Translations under genes and position numbers: made by a program
Notes under the pieces: model-generated
The model's database searches: none
Seen by the model: the letters and a program-made list of their open reading frames with translations, nothing else
Told to the model about the DNA's origin: nothing
Assembly (NCBI GenBank): GCA_038380435.1
Contig: JAWZYU010000011.1
Coordinates: 85,474,501-85,538,500, forward strand
DNA from: Ryuthela nishihirai
Taxonomy: Eukaryota > Arthropoda > Arachnida > Araneae > Heptathelidae
Length of the DNA: 64,000 bases
Reading direction: 5' to 3'
Shown: positions 36,139 through 47,904 of the stretch, in pieces
Layout of the letters: each line of letters begins with the position of its first letter
How positions within the stretch are numbered: position 1 is the first letter of the stretch

Positions 36139-37895
36139 AAATTTCAGTGAAACCGAAAGACCAGAAGGCAACATTTGAAACCAAATAGATTGGTTTCAGA
36201 TATCGTTCGCAAATTTCGTAGCATTAGGAAGTTGATTGTGACAGTCACAAGGACACGAGTTTTTTTTTTTAAGTTCTAAATAAAGAGCGAATGGAACACT
36301 GGAGGCTGCATAATCCCAATTGGAAGTAACCAGACGGATTGGTGTTATCCATTCTCTCAGCCACAAACTCCAGACATATTTTTCAATGACAGGTACTGTT
36401 ACCTAAAGACTTCAAGGACAAATGAAGGAAAGTATCACCTATTATCAACTCGAATTTAAAACTTCCTCTTAAAGACTGTTAAAAGCTTCCAAATAATTAT
36501 TAGATTACAAAATTACAATAATTATATAACTGGAATTTATAACTGGAAGAATAACATATCGCCTTAGGCGGATATGGGCTGCTCGTTTTCAAAGAGACAA
36601 AAGTTTTTTACTTTCCGCCTTTAATGCTATATAATAGTAAAATTCGAACTAATGGATGAATGGAAAAATGGATAAAGTAAAAATTCATAAGTTGCCTATC
36701 GGTGTCCCTATTCTGATTTAAAAAAAAACAATGACTATAAAATATAAAAATAATCGAGCTGGGTTTTCCCCCTCCCCCTAGTGGCCAAGCGACATATCAC
36801 TGCTGCTCTTGACTATCCCACTCGAGCATCAAAATTTATCCCTTAAATACATCGTTGACAATATTTTTTTTTAATTTTAAATCTTCCAACTTTTCCACAA
36901 TTAAATAGCGCTTTTAAACTATTCGGAGCAGCCGTGGACTGACAAGGGGCCTTCAGTGGCGAGGAGCCCTGGAACCTTTTCACGAGAAGAATTTTTTTAA
37001 CAATAATATTTCTTCATTTTACACAAATTCCATAGAGTTGGGGAAAACCTATTTTAAGCGTCAGATGCAAACTATCAACAGAATAAATATTGATAGCTTG
37101 AAAAAAAAAACACGATTTTTTTTTATCGCATCCCTGGCCCCTTTGCTGAACAGCGTCCCAGAAGAGACGTGCAGTCCGCCCCTGATTGTGAGATTCGGAG
37201 AGAGCGAATCGTAATCGTTCATCGGTATATACCCAATTAAAAAGAATTGTTTCATTATGCATAAAAAAATTAAATTCTACAGATGGAGATACAACAAAGT
37301 GAAAATATTAGCACATTGGTTTTTGAAAACTAGCTATAAACTGAATATTCCTGAGAAATTCATTATCAACATTAAGTGCGATTCATTAATAAGGGAAATA
37401 TATAAGAAAATGATTATAGGCTGAATGGTGCTTCTTTTTAATTACTAAAGACCGAATAAAAAGTTGAAATTATTATCGAAAGAAATTATGTTTACAGTTT
37501 TCCTTTTCAAATTTACAAGACTCATTCAAATCATGACTGAGTACAAAGTCGTCTGTGCTATTTCCGGCATAATTCGTGTCCCCAACACGTTTTTAAGAAG
37601 TTTATTTCCGGCAGAGTGTCGTCTCAGCATATTCCTACCACTTGAAATATTTAATTCAATCTTTTGCTTCATGGTGAGAGTTTTAAATGGAAACTTGTCG
37701 ATACTTAACTTCAAGGTGACACTTTTTGCTGGAAAAGCTGAGTTGTATATCACTCTTATCGGACTAATCTGCATTAGCGCTCTTTTTTCGGTATGGGCCT
37801 AATGAATTTAAAACATTTTTTTTTCACCTTTTGTAGGGCACTTATTTTGGATGTACTTTTTGGCTGCTACGACAACTTTTTTTTTGTTTTTATAG
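36139..37895. other. No gene called; one unrecognised ORF
   Basis: The plus ORF 37464-37802 (112 codons, hydrophobic) overlaps an 82-codon minus ORF (37774-37526). Neither has a recognisable domain. The segment 36920-37220 looks like older repeat debris but was not assigned. Confidence 0.4.
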
Positions 37896-38280
37896 GGACG
37901 GGGTTTTAGCTGGCAGCGCGCCAGGATGGTAAACTGCAGATCAGAAGTTCGAGTTCCGCCTGTGCCAGTGATGAGATTTTTCATCCAGTAATCCCCTCCC
38001 ACACACACTGCCCCCGATAAGAAGGCTACACCGATGGGCTTGGGAAGGCCGCTGTCCATCGAATTGGACTTAAAGCCGTGGCTCCGTGTGACGGAGTGTC
38101 ATAACCTGTGAACGTTAAATAACCCGCTGAGTGGCCTTCCCTAAAGGCTTCCATCTGTATCCCAACAACTGTCCAGTATATCCCCTCCCTAAACATTCTC
38201 TGACCCCTTTGGGTCCATGTGGCCTGGCCATTTAGCATATGGTGGAAAAAAACTGCTGCTCAGAGGTAAAACAACTCAAT
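37896..38280 (+). mobile_element. SINE A, diverged, near full length
   Basis: Head tagctggcagcgcgccagg and aagttcgagttccgcc (diverged B box), body ccgatgggcttgggaaggcc, end gctcagaggtaaaacaactc. More substitutions than in the copies at 42-52 kb, so an older insertion or older subfamily. Confidence 0.8.
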
Positions 38281-38439
38281 GAAATCCTGCTCTGAAAAAA
38301 GTGCTAGTGCACTCTTTTACAGGAGCTATGCCACTTTCTCTTTTGAGTGGGGGGACAAACTTAGTAACATGTAATATTTATTTATTTATCTGTTTATTGG
38401 CTTTACAACAGGTAATTATGTTGCACCCATATTAATTGC

Positions 38440-38487
38440 ATGAAAATATATCATATGCCAAAATGAAAATATATCATATGCCAAAAA
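38440..38487. repeat. Tandem doublet, about 22 bp
   Basis: gaaaatatatcatatgccaaa occurs twice in direct succession. Preceded by a (TTTA)n-like tract near 38380. Confidence 0.85.
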
Positions 38488-38565
38488 TAGATTATGAACA
38501 ATAATTAACCATGCATAACAAGTTAGACACAGTGATGTGAACTTGTTTTTGTCTTTTTTTTATTT

Positions 38566-38720
38566 TGCTTATGGGGTTCGATCCCCGGAAGTGGCTGTTT
38601 GTGTTTTCTGCCGAGGCCCCGCCAACCTCTCCTATGGCATATAAACTGAGAGGCTCCTGTCAGACCTATGTGGCAAGCAGCTGCTTCAGGGTTTTTTTAT
38701 TTATTATTATTTTCTTTTGG
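38566..38720 (+). mobile_element. SINE C, partial
   Basis: Starts at the B box (ggggttcgatccccgg) and ends gcaagcagctgcttcagggt plus a (TTAT)n tail. The A-box part is absent or unrecognisable. Confidence 0.8.
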
Positions 38721-39750
38721 GCACTTCTACTGATAACACATATCGGTCCTAAAATTTTTTCAGAGGCCTAGAAGGAGGAAATGTTTTATATGGCAATATT
38801 TGGGTAGAAACTTCAAACATTAAAATGGGTTTTCAGAGCCTTCGTTTGCTGGGATAATATTTTTTCACTTAATCATACTAATATTCTTTTAAAAGCGTGT
38901 AAGGTACAGTGCCATTTTAGTTTTTTCGATTTTGACCAACTTTGACTAATATTTCTTTTACATATTTACTCGTAAGTTCCAACGATCCCCCCCCCAACCC
39001 CCCAAAAGTCAAATTTCTCTGCTTGCTGAGAAACGGTGAATTGCAGCACAAAAGGAAACCGAAGAGCCAGAAACCGGATCCAAAAACGGAACCTCAGAAG
39101 GTACGTTAAGCACTTGCCCAGAGGCCCTTATTAGGGGCGGTAACATTAATAGGGGCGCCAGCAATTTACTGTTAAAATTTAAGTAATGTGATTACATGTT
39201 GTTGTTGTTGTTTTTTTTTTTTTGTTTTTTTTTCAAATCGTAGAAGTAATAAAAAACTAGTTGCAAGTATCCATGATATAGAAAAACGATTCCTCTCTTT
39301 TCCAGACACTCTCCCAAAGATCACTCTCTCCCCTGACAACCGAAATGAACTCTTCAAAGAATATGAATTATGAGGTCAAAATTATTCTGATCTTTTCATG
39401 TTATGTGAATGAAATCCTCATTCAAAGTTCCCTAATTTTGAAAATATATATTTTTTACAGAAAAATGTTGCAGAAGAAAACACACACACCTCCAATTTAT
39501 CCACATTTCGATTTTATACAATATTCATTTAACATTTAACAAGTTATTGAAGCCCAAGTATTTGATAGCAAATGCTGCTATTGCAATCATCCTAAACACC
39601 GATTCAAATTTGACTGAAACTGAAAAAACCTTTCATTACGCAAACTTCTATAAATTAGCATTTATTTAGTAAACGATTTGTTATAACTTTTGGAGTCATT
39701 TCTTACGACTAGTACTACAACTGTTAAATGTTCCAGGTTCCAGAACTCTG

Positions 39751-39797
39751 AATAAAAAATAAATCCCCCTCTCAAGTGACTGTATGCCACAGAGGTA
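39751..39797 (-). mobile_element. SINE C, 3' part left of a fold-back insertion
   Basis: aaataaatccccctctcaag, then tatgccacagaggta. The copy resumes at 40827 after the 1,029-bp composite element. TA is the insertion dinucleotide. Confidence 0.75.
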
Positions 39798-40499
39798 CAG
39801 TCGCTCAAAAAAGTATCCGAACACTATGGTTGATTACAGAATTCAGAAAAAATATCTGGCACCGATTTTTTTAGAAATTAGTGATCTGGCAACCTTTGTG
39901 TCACGTGACACGAAGGTTGCCAGATCACTAATTTCTAAAAAAATCGGTGCCAGATATTTTTTCTGAATTCTGTATTCAACCGTAGTGTTCGGATGTTTTT
40001 TAATATATATAATGCGTATGAATATATAATGCAATGACTATGGAGCGTGTGCAGTTACCGTTCACAGCAAACTGGAGCGGTTGCGGTTAATGTTCACAGC
40101 ACAATGGATCGTGTGAGCTCACAAAGACCTGGATCGTGTGGGCTCACTAACGGAAATATTAAGCATGTGCAGTACCGTTCACAGCAAACTGGAGCGGTTG
40201 CGGTTAATGTTCACAGCACATTGGATCGTGTGAGTTCACAAAGACCTGGATCCTGTGGGCTCACTAACGGAAATATTGAGCGTGTGCAGTTACCGTTCAC
40301 AGCAAACTGGAGCGTGTGCAGTAACTGCACACGCTGGAGCGTGTACAGTTGCTGTACACACTCCAGATATTTTTCCTGAATTCTGTAATCGCGTGACACG
40401 AAGGTTGCCAGATCACTAATTTCAAAAAAAATCGGTGCCAGATATTTTTTCTGAATTCTGTAATCAACCATAATGTTCGGATACTTTTTTGAGCGACTG
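39798..40499. mobile_element. Composite fold-back element with internal satellite
   Basis: Starts CAGTCGCTCAAAAAAGTATC after TA (39796-39797) and ends with its complement before TA (40500-40501), a Tc1/mariner-like terminus. The first about 200 bp form a palindrome with 94-bp arms meeting at 39904/39905 in gtgtcacgtgacac. Next come about 2.4 units of a 117-bp satellite (gcagttaccgttcacagcaa starts at 40051, 40169 and 40286). Short palindromes and one more copy of the arm (40370-40499) complete it. No coding sequence. Confidence 0.75.
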
Positions 40500-40826
40500 T
40501 AGGTGGTCATATTATTTTGATACTAGATCGTGTGGGCTCACTCACGGAAATATTGAGCGTGTGCAGTTACCGTTCACAGCAAACTGGAGCGTGTGGCCAA
40601 CTGGAGCGTGTGCTGTTACTCCAGTTACTGCACACGCTCCAGTTTGCTGTGAACGGTAACTGGAGCGTGTACAGTTGCTGTACACGCTCCAGATATTTTT
40701 CCTGAATTCTGTAATCACGTGACACGAAGGTTGCCAAATCACTAATTTCTAAAAAAAATCGGTGCCAGATATTTTTTCTGAATTCTGTAATCAACCATAG
40801 TGTTCGGATACTTTTTTGAGCGACTG
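40500..40826. repeat. Duplicated right end of the composite fold-back element
   Basis: From about 40525 the segment repeats the last part of the preceding element: a partial satellite unit with gtgtgggctcactcacgg, an expanded palindrome around ccagtttgctgtgaac, then the full terminal arm ending cgactg at 40826 before TA. The right ends are 327 bp apart. The outer flanks on both sides belong to one SINE C copy, so the whole of 39798-40826 lies in a single insertion site. Confidence 0.7.
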
Positions 40827-40950
40827 TACGCTAGAAAGAAGATCTGCGAGAAAGACAACACGAGAAAGGAAACGTTCATGCCTCATCCGGGGACTCGACT
40901 GCGGGTTCCTTTGATCAATGGCAAAGCACGCCAACCACACAAACATTGGA
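40827..40950 (-). mobile_element. SINE C, head part right of a fold-back insertion
   Basis: agaaagacaacacgagaaag, then tcatgcctcatccggggact and caaagcacgccaaccacaca are the SINE C head in minus orientation, continuing the piece at 39751-39797. Confidence 0.75.
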
Positions 40951-41237
40951 GTTTACTCTTTAAATAGTAAACGGGTGTTGCTCAAAATAGAGATTTGGGG
41001 ATTTTTTTTCTCTACGATTTTCAATTTCTGGTGACATTTTACTACAAAAGACTTGTTTTACAATTATGGAGTTTTCATTCACACATAGAATACCCTTGGT
41101 AATTAAGAGTAACCTGTTATTCCCACAGCAAATAAGGAGAAAGAAAAATGTTTAAATGTGAAAACGAATAATTTGATTTTTAAATGTTAGTGTATATTGA
41201 ATATTATAAATTATATTTTATGTATAGTATTCAAGTA

Positions 41238-41432
41238 CGTGGCTAGTGATTTAAGGGACCTGGGTTCGAGCCCCGGATAAGGCATGGATGTGTGTGTGTT
41301 GTTTTTCTGCTGAGGTCCTGCCATCCTCACAGACCTTCTACTATGGCATATAAACTGGCAGGCTTCTGTCTGACCTCTGTGGTAAGCAGCTGCTTGAGGG
41401 AGTATTTATTTATTTATTTATTTATTTATTAC
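41238..41432 (+). mobile_element. SINE C with (TTTA)n tail
   Basis: B box gggttcgagccccggat, body ggcatataaactggcaggct, end ggtaagcagctgcttgaggg, then (TTTA)n at 41404-41432. A short tetranucleotide tail suggests the tail type of the partner LINE. Confidence 0.85.
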
Positions 41433-41732
41433 CTAGCATTAAAATTCCCACATCCATTTCGATTATATGATTTTCTTTCTTCATGGTTATGAAAGGTAAA
41501 CACTTTATAAACGAACCATGAGGGCGCACCACCGCTTCATCTGCCTAGAAGCTCGTGAGGTGTAAATCCTGCCCTGGAAATAGCTCAGTTAGTGCAGCAG
41601 ATGAAGTGAATGCAATGAGGTCTGATTGGACTCCAGCCAAATAGAAAGCAGAGCAAATTCTTCCTGTGGAGAGCTGTCGAAAACATCCCGGAAAGTGAGG
41701 ACCTCTCGAAGGGTGGCTTACATGCTCTTGGG

Positions 41733-41830
41733 TTGTTTCACTCTCGAACAGCATCTTACGTCACAAATTGACTACGTTGCAAGATACGCGGAGGCTCAGG
41801 ATTCGGTTAAGGAAGAGATTCCTCCTTAGA
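41733..41830 (-). mobile_element. SINE A 3' end, decayed
   Basis: gggttgtttcactctcgaac, then aaattgactacgttgcaaga and ggaggctcaggattcggtta are the minus-strand SINE A 3' end with many changes. The remaining body is not recognisable to the right. Confidence 0.5.
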
Positions 41831-42049
41831 AGCCTTTAAAGAGGAAGTCGGCTGATCTGCAGATGCGCCTCAGTTGCGTTTTAATGTGTGTTATGAAACC
41901 CGCGTAAAAAGCATGCGCCTTCTTATGTTTCCCACTGATGCCTATCTATTACTGAATGGATGAAACAGTTTATTCATTTAAATATCATTATCAACATTAC
42001 AGAAAAACTTTACAATTTAATAATATGTGAAAAAGGAAACATAAAAAGC

Positions 42050-42560
42050 CTAAGCTTTTGAAACATTATTTCTCAAAACATAATAAATTTTCAACACATC
42101 GATGGCAACTTGCCTTACTCAAATAAAATGTGATACATTGAGATTCTTTTGTATAAAGAATCACTAACACAATACCATATTAACATTTCAAGTAACAAAT
42201 TGCTCTGTTTGCTGCATTGGTAACAAGCAATTTTTATAAGAATATTTAAACTTATAGTAAATAGTAATGGGTGATATATCAACTGGAAATTTAATTATTC
42301 CATAGTCTGGAACCTACAAGCCTTTATTGAACTTGACTAATAGTTTTTCTATAAAAGGGTACTCTAATTCTGTATTGTTTGATATCATAGTTATGTATTC
42401 GACCTTTATTGAAAAAATCATACAATTCGATTTGATACACTGCCTTATTTTTTATGGATAAAAAATATTACCCATAGCAAATTTATAGACATTGAAGGCA
42501 TTCAGCATTCTGTAAAAAGCTATTAAGTGTTGGATGACGTTGACCCTTCTCTCCTCCAGC
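42050..42560 (-). pseudogene. LINE RT C-terminal fragment (Jockey/CR1-like)
   Basis: Minus-strand translation gives LNAFNVYKFAMGNIFY, then YDFFNKGRIHNYDIKQY, then a G..LWN-like block. This is the order of the domain downstream of the RT core in Jockey/CR1-type elements (H-Y-x-T-R followed by LWN.LP). The fragment lacks the catalytic core and is full of frame breaks. It lies just left of the 5'-truncated SINE A at 42676. Weaker than the other LINE calls because no catalytic motif is present. Confidence 0.45.
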
Positions 42561-42675
42561 AGTTGTTTACTTAGAAATCAATATTTATGGCATGGCCATT
42601 TATGTAACAACAAGTTATAATTTTAACAAGAGCCAAACCTTTTTGCCCATGTAGGTTTTATTTGCCATTATTTTC

Positions 42676-42961
42676 CTCGCCCTGCCCACGGTCAGTAGGG
42701 GACACCGATGGGCTTGGAAAGGCCGCCGTCCGTCGGATGGGACGTTAAGCCGTGGCCCCATGTGCGGGAGAGCCATACCCTGTGCACGTTAAAGAACACG
42801 CTGGATGGCCTTGACGGGAGGCTACCATCTGTCTCCCAACAGCTGTTCCAGTGGGTCCCCTCCCCCAACCTTCTCTGAGCCTTCGGGGTCCATGTGACCT
42901 GGCCATTTAGCCCATGGTGTGCAAAAAAGTGCCGCTCAGAGGTAAAACAACCCAACCCAAC
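42676..42961 (+). mobile_element. SINE A, 5' truncated
   Basis: Starts within cgccctgcccacggtcagta and runs to aaacaacccaacccaac. The tRNA-like head is missing, as with incomplete reverse transcription. Very close in sequence to the copy at 45950. Confidence 0.88.
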
Positions 42962-44598
42962 TCTGCCATTTTTGTTGTAAAACGATCAGGTTACAAGGGT
43001 CCGAGGTAAGAGGCAACATAATCAGTTTGGATAATGAAAATATGCACTAATGGCTCATTAATTTAACGAATGGCGACTTTTTATTTCCATACCTTCAGCC
43101 TTGCGATCTCTGCTGCGTCGCAGTACATCGACTGCGAAATTAATTGCTGCTTCAGGTGGCTCGTTAGGCAACGGATGTCATCCAAGTGAAAAGTGGCGCG
43201 AATTTCTCGGAGAGGCAATAATTACGATTGGTCAAACGAGACAGCGTTCTTTTGAAGAGGGAATGACACTGATATGGGCAGACTCGAGCTTTTTCTCTTA
43301 CAGACAAGATCAGTTCACCCTGGCGTATTGATAACGGGTTGTTGTACCACCTAAGAAGCGGTCTGCCCATCACATACCTCGAGAATACATTTTGTCTTCG
43401 TTTCGCCTTTCAATCATTAACTGGCATGAGTTGTGTGAGTGGGCATCATCTTTTCAGAAAAGCTGACAGACGAGGATCGATTTGAAGAGCTTACGTCACG
43501 TGGACCAAATGCACACCTGGCGTCACTTTGCGACTAATCCATCCAGTTGACAGCCGATTCTTCCTGTAGGGGAGCATCATCGTCTGCTGCATAAATCAAA
43601 AGAACGACATGTTCATAATCTGAAGTTGGCAACTTCTATTCCGAGGTCAGATAGAAAAGGTTAGAAGAGTTTGAATACCTCATCTCATCGAACCTCGTAC
43701 TCTGTTCAAGATTCATTTCTATTCGTTAAATCTTAACTCTTTCCGTTCCGCTTTACACCGTACAACGCCATGAATTTTTTCCATTGGGGAGTGATTGGTT
43801 TTCGCAAGCACAAAAAAGAAACCCTAGTAAGTGTCTTTCAGTACACGACGTGAACTTTATTTCTTCTTTCGCAGATTATTAAAGGACTCGTCAACCGAAC
43901 GGGGCAGCTGTTTTAGCGAGAAGGCAGCAGCCTCCAGTCAGCATCATCGATCATCGAGGGTGCTTTTGAAGGACGTTTAATGACTGCCCCTGCTGCGCAC
44001 AATTATTGCTCGAAATGTTTCCACCCTATGGCGGCAGTTTTTTCAAACCAAGAGGTATCGCTTTTTTTAACTACGGAAGAAAGCGAGACAGCGGAATAAG
44101 TTTCAAAGCTCCACACTTGAAACTCGGACAGGAGACGTTCAGGTTGAAGAACGTTAAGTTACTCGTTTATTAACGCTGTTCAGAAGACGTTTCATTCCTG
44201 AAAACGATTAACGAAGTATTTATTTCACAAGATCTACGGAGGACGCATTTACAGGACCGTTGTTAAGAAATTCTGAAGGGCAGGGCACTTAAAAATTTTG
44301 GAACTATTATTCTATTACCCATTCCTATTATCAGAAATGAAACATAAATAAAAAGAAGCTAAATAATAGCACAGACTCATATCACCTTTCTTTGAGTATA
44401 AATTAATATTACCAATTTGAAACTTTTCACAAGTTCAAAAATATTAATTTTTTTTAAAAATAATTCTAGGTATTAGAAGCAAACGGGATTCCTTTTTCTT
44501 GGGGTCCGCGTATCCTTAATCTGGCCCTGTGCATTTCATAAGAGAAAATGGATTTTAAAACAACGAATGAGAAACTAGCTCGCCAGGCAAAATGAAGC
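42962..44598. other. No gene seen
   Basis: Patches of balanced composition (43090-43340, 43480-43570, 43860-44040) with short ORFs and no recognisable product. Confidence 0.45.
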
Positions 44599-44606
44599 CC
44601 CTAAGC

Positions 44607-44844
44607 CAGTGGTTCTCAATCTTTTATGCTTCACGTACCCCCTGAAAATGTGTATGCAACTGGCGTACCCCTTGTATAGATAGATAAAACTATAGTTATT
44701 ACTATAACTTAGTTATAGTAATAACTATAGTTTTATCTATCTATACAATGGTTATTTTTACTTTGTTACTAGATCTAGCGACTTTTGAGCTCTCATAGCG
44801 TACCTCAAAATTTTTCATCGCGTACCCCACGTTGAGAACCCCTT
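44607..44844. mobile_element. hAT-type MITE with palindromic centre
   Basis: The TIR CAGTGGTTCTCAA at the left pairs with TTGAGAACC at the right. The element is flanked by 8-bp repeats ccctaagc (44599-44606) and ccgtaagc (44845-44852), seven of eight identical. TIR type and 8-bp target duplication are those of hAT elements. The core (about 44670-44744) is a perfect or near-perfect palindrome with about 37-bp arms around aact/agtt. No coding sequence. Confidence 0.85.
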
Positions 44845-45102
44845 CCGTAAGCAAATTCACTCATCCAGCGAAAGTGCTTTTCTTAAACATTTATCTTTAT
44901 TTTTACAAATCCCTCTTCCTATTAAAAGCAACAGTATAGCATAGGTTCAGTAAAAATTTATTTTTTCATATATTTCATTATCAGACTTTTTTTAACAGAT
45001 CTCTCCTTCCCTCACATTTTTTTTTAAAGTTGACTATCAGGTCCAAAGTGTGGCATGCGAATTTTCCCTATGTTTTCTTAAAAAAATCAATTCTCTTTCG
45101 AG

Positions 45103-45440
45103 TCCCCAGGTTCGAGTCCCAGCTGGGCCATCGTTGAGATTTATCTCCGCAAAAGTCCCCGCCTTGACCACCGTCAGTAGGGGGCACTGATGAGTTTAAA
45201 AGGCTGCCGTCCGTCGGATGGGATGTTAAGCCATGGCCCCGTGTGCGGCAGAGCCATACCCTCTGTGCACGTTTGAGAATATGCTGGATGGCTTTGACGG
45301 AAGGCTACCATCTGTCTTCAAACAGCTGTTCCAGTGGATCTCCTCCCCCAACCTTCTCTGATCCTTCGCGGTCCTTGTGACCTGGCCATTTATCCCATGG
45401 TGTGCAAAAAGGTGCCGCTCAGAGGTGAAACAACCCAACC
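45103..45440 (+). mobile_element. SINE A, lacking the A box
   Basis: Starts just before the B box (ccaggttcgagtcccagctg) and ends gaggtgaaacaacccaacc. Slightly diverged body. Confidence 0.85.
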
Positions 45441-45949
45441 TTTTCGAGTGTAAAAATCAATTTCATTTTCTCCTTCTAGGGCTAGTTGAATTTCAACGGA
45501 AATTTGCCAGTGCATATATAAGTCGCCACATGCCATTTCGTTAACCCTAAATCTGAGTAATGAACAACGGGCAGGAATTCCAAAGCTATGGCACGTCTAA
45601 TAATTAAGCCTTTATTTTTGAAATTTTATAACAGAAAGTTCTAATGCGAAAAATTAAATGAAACTATATCAAATTAAAAACCACCATAAAACTTAAGCCT
45701 TTTTAAAGGTGACGCTGCAGTTTAAAACAGTTAATTTACCGAAAGGTTATAACTGAAGACATTTACGCTATGAAGTTTAGTCATTCTCTTTTTCATTCTT
45801 TTCTGCAATGGACATATAAAATTAAAGTTCATATTAATAGTTATTCAAAACCGATAGTTTCCATTAGATGACATTGCTATGAATCTGTAAAGCAGGGGAA
45901 TTGATATATCCTAACATATTTTCCATAACATCTTTTCTGTGAAAAAAGT

Positions 45950-46257
45950 ATCTCCACAAAATTCCCCGCCTTGCCCACGGTCAGTAGGGGACACCGATGG
46001 GCTTGGAAAGGCCGCCGTCCGTCGGATGGGACGTTAAGCCGTGGCCCCGTATGCGGGAGAGCCATACCCTGTGCACGTTAAAGAACACGCTGGATGGCCT
46101 TGACGGGAGGCTACCATCTGTCTCCCAACAACTGTTCCAGTGGGTCCCCTCCCCCAACTTTCTCTGAGCCTTCGGGGTCCATGTGACCTGGCCATTTAGC
46201 CCATGGTGTGCAAAAAAGTGCCGCTCAGAGGTAAAACAATTCAACCCAACCCAACTG
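45950..46257 (+). mobile_element. SINE A, 5' truncated
   Basis: Starts at atctccacaaaattccccgc and ends caacccaacccaac. Lies about 100 bp downstream (in minus orientation) of the small candidate CDS at 46358-46498. Confidence 0.88.
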
Positions 46258-46357
46258 TGAGAAAAGTTACGATTTTAATTTTTCGCAAGGAACAAAAATT
46301 ATAGGTATAAAAGGCCATCTTTCGCATTGTAATTTAGTATCATTTATACTCATTTTC

Positions 46358-46498
46358 TTAATATCTGCGAATCTCTTTCTCCTCGTCCCTCTCCCGTTGC
46401 CACATTCTGTCCCATTTCTTCTCGAAACGCTTCAGCAGATTCTCGGTTGCATGCTGCTGGTGGTCAGGGTCAAATGGGAACTGTCGATTAAGTTCCAT
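46358..46498 (-). CDS. Candidate small host CDS or terminal exon, 46 codons
   Basis: Best host-gene candidate in the window. From an ATG at 46498 the minus strand reads MELNRQFPFDPDHQQHATEN, then LLKRFEKKWDRMWQRERDEE, then KEIRRY and a TAA at 46358. The second half is a strongly charged, probably helical segment. Codon content is far less AT-biased than the flanks and the stretch belongs to no repeat family recognised here. About 60 bases upstream on the minus strand lies tgtgtctttggtgtctgcag, a good splice acceptor. An in-frame TGA nine bases before the ATG means either the ATG is a start after a 5' UTR intron, or an acceptor lies later (for example before gttcatgg). Product not recognised. 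No poly(A) signal was spotted before the SINE A at 46257. An expressed-sequence match would settle it. Confidence 0.35.
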   Translation of the reverse strand: MELNRQFPFDPDHQQHATENLLKRFEKKWDRMWQRERDEEKEIRRY

Positions 46499-47317
46499 GA
46501 ACCTTCAGTTGAAGAAAAGATCTGCAGACACCAAAGACACAATGCTCAAGTGTCAGTGTAATCAATCGTCTACAAAACGGCTTTCCACAGCAAAAAAAAC
46601 ATACTCTGCTGCGAATGCTTCCCTTTAAAATGACAATGAAAAAAAAAATGAGGCGCAGTTATAAAGTCATTTCCTTGTTTACAATAATGACTTCCTTTTG
46701 GCTTTGTAAACTGGTTTCTGTAAAAAAAAATTCATACTAGATTTATTCAAGGGAACCTGTTGAGTGACTGAGTTATAACGAAGGAGTTAGACGTTTTATC
46801 CCAGAAAGCGATTTTTATTTTTACTACGAAATTGGCTAAATGTCTAAACCACAAAGATACTACGTAAAGGCTTAAGGTAAAAGACAAAGCAAATGCTATC
46901 CAGTATTATTTTTAATGTCAGCAAGGTACATGTTCCCTTAATCACGTTGTTTAATATCGATTCTGATGGCAGCAATTATTTCAAATCAGACAATTTGTTC
47001 TTTCTTGCAGAGAGAAGGGTTCAGCAAAAGACTTTTTAGCAAATGGTATCTTGGTACAAAAATATTTCGAAACACTTTTCCTATTGTTCTCTGCAATGGG
47101 TTCCAGGCAAATCAGTTTGTAGCTAAATAATAATTTTCAAAATAATAAAATAAACTTTTCAGACATATACATAAGTGACGTAAGCGAGGGTACCTCCTCC
47201 CATTCAACATATTTTGTATGGAAATCATTTCAAATCCCATTAGTCTGAAACCCTTCCGTTTCAACTTTCTGGGGCTTCAGTAATGGATAAGAGATAGCCT
47301 TTACCTCTCCTTTATTC

Positions 47318-47552
47318 ACCCGTCAAGCAACTATTTGCTGCAGTGGTCCGAGGAAGCCTGTCATTATAATATGCCGTAGAGAAAGCAGATCTGTGAGGAA
47401 GGCGAGAGCCTTCCTCACAGATCTGCTTTCTGTTGATCTGCTTTCTGTTGTTGACCTTAACAGAAAGACAACACAAGAAAGAGCATCCAAACCTTATCCA
47501 AGTTCCTTTGATCACAGCCAAGAGGATAATCACTAGACCATTTCGCAAACAA
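47318..47552 (-). mobile_element. SINE C, diverged, with an acquired hairpin
   Basis: gtcaagcaactatttgctgc and agaaagacaacacaagaaag bracket a hairpin that other SINE C copies lack. Head remnant: cactagaccatttcgc. Confidence 0.7.
47380..47431. repeat. Perfect 24-bp stem, 4-base loop hairpin
   Basis: agaaagcagatctgtgagga plus aggc, loop gaga, then its exact complement. A further partial repeat gttgatctgctttctgttg follows. The other SINE C copies have only the left arm sequence, so the right arm arose here, probably by template switching. Confidence 0.9.
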
Positions 47553-47904
47553 AATATTTTCCATCTAAAGCTCATATTTCACTGAATTACTTTAATGATG
47601 ATGATGCTTTAAAATGGATTTTTTTTCTTGTCACTCTATATGTGAGTAATACTTCCATATAAACGCATACGTTTTGCCTATGGCGTGGGCACTGAGTAGA
47701 CGAAGGGAAGCCATTTTTTTTTCATAAAAATTTGCAGCAAAAAATTGTGCAAATTACTTATTTAAACATGTTAATCTTGTAGATTTCTGTTTTCTAATTT
47801 AAGAATTTGTTAGGCTTGTAGTTTTATTTTACTCCTCACTAAATACGAACAGACTCTAACTGCTAAAGAATTAAATTTGAGGACAACCCCCCCCCCCCCC
47901 TCAC

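Noticed and set aside
40043..40330. CRISPR-like array
   Set aside because: The repeats are contiguous 117-bp satellite units without unique spacers, in a eukaryotic fold-back element.
41570..41650. A tRNA-like stretch with tagctcagttagtgcag
   Set aside because: No convincing B box or acceptor pairing. Probably part of older SINE debris, as a SINE A end follows at 41733.
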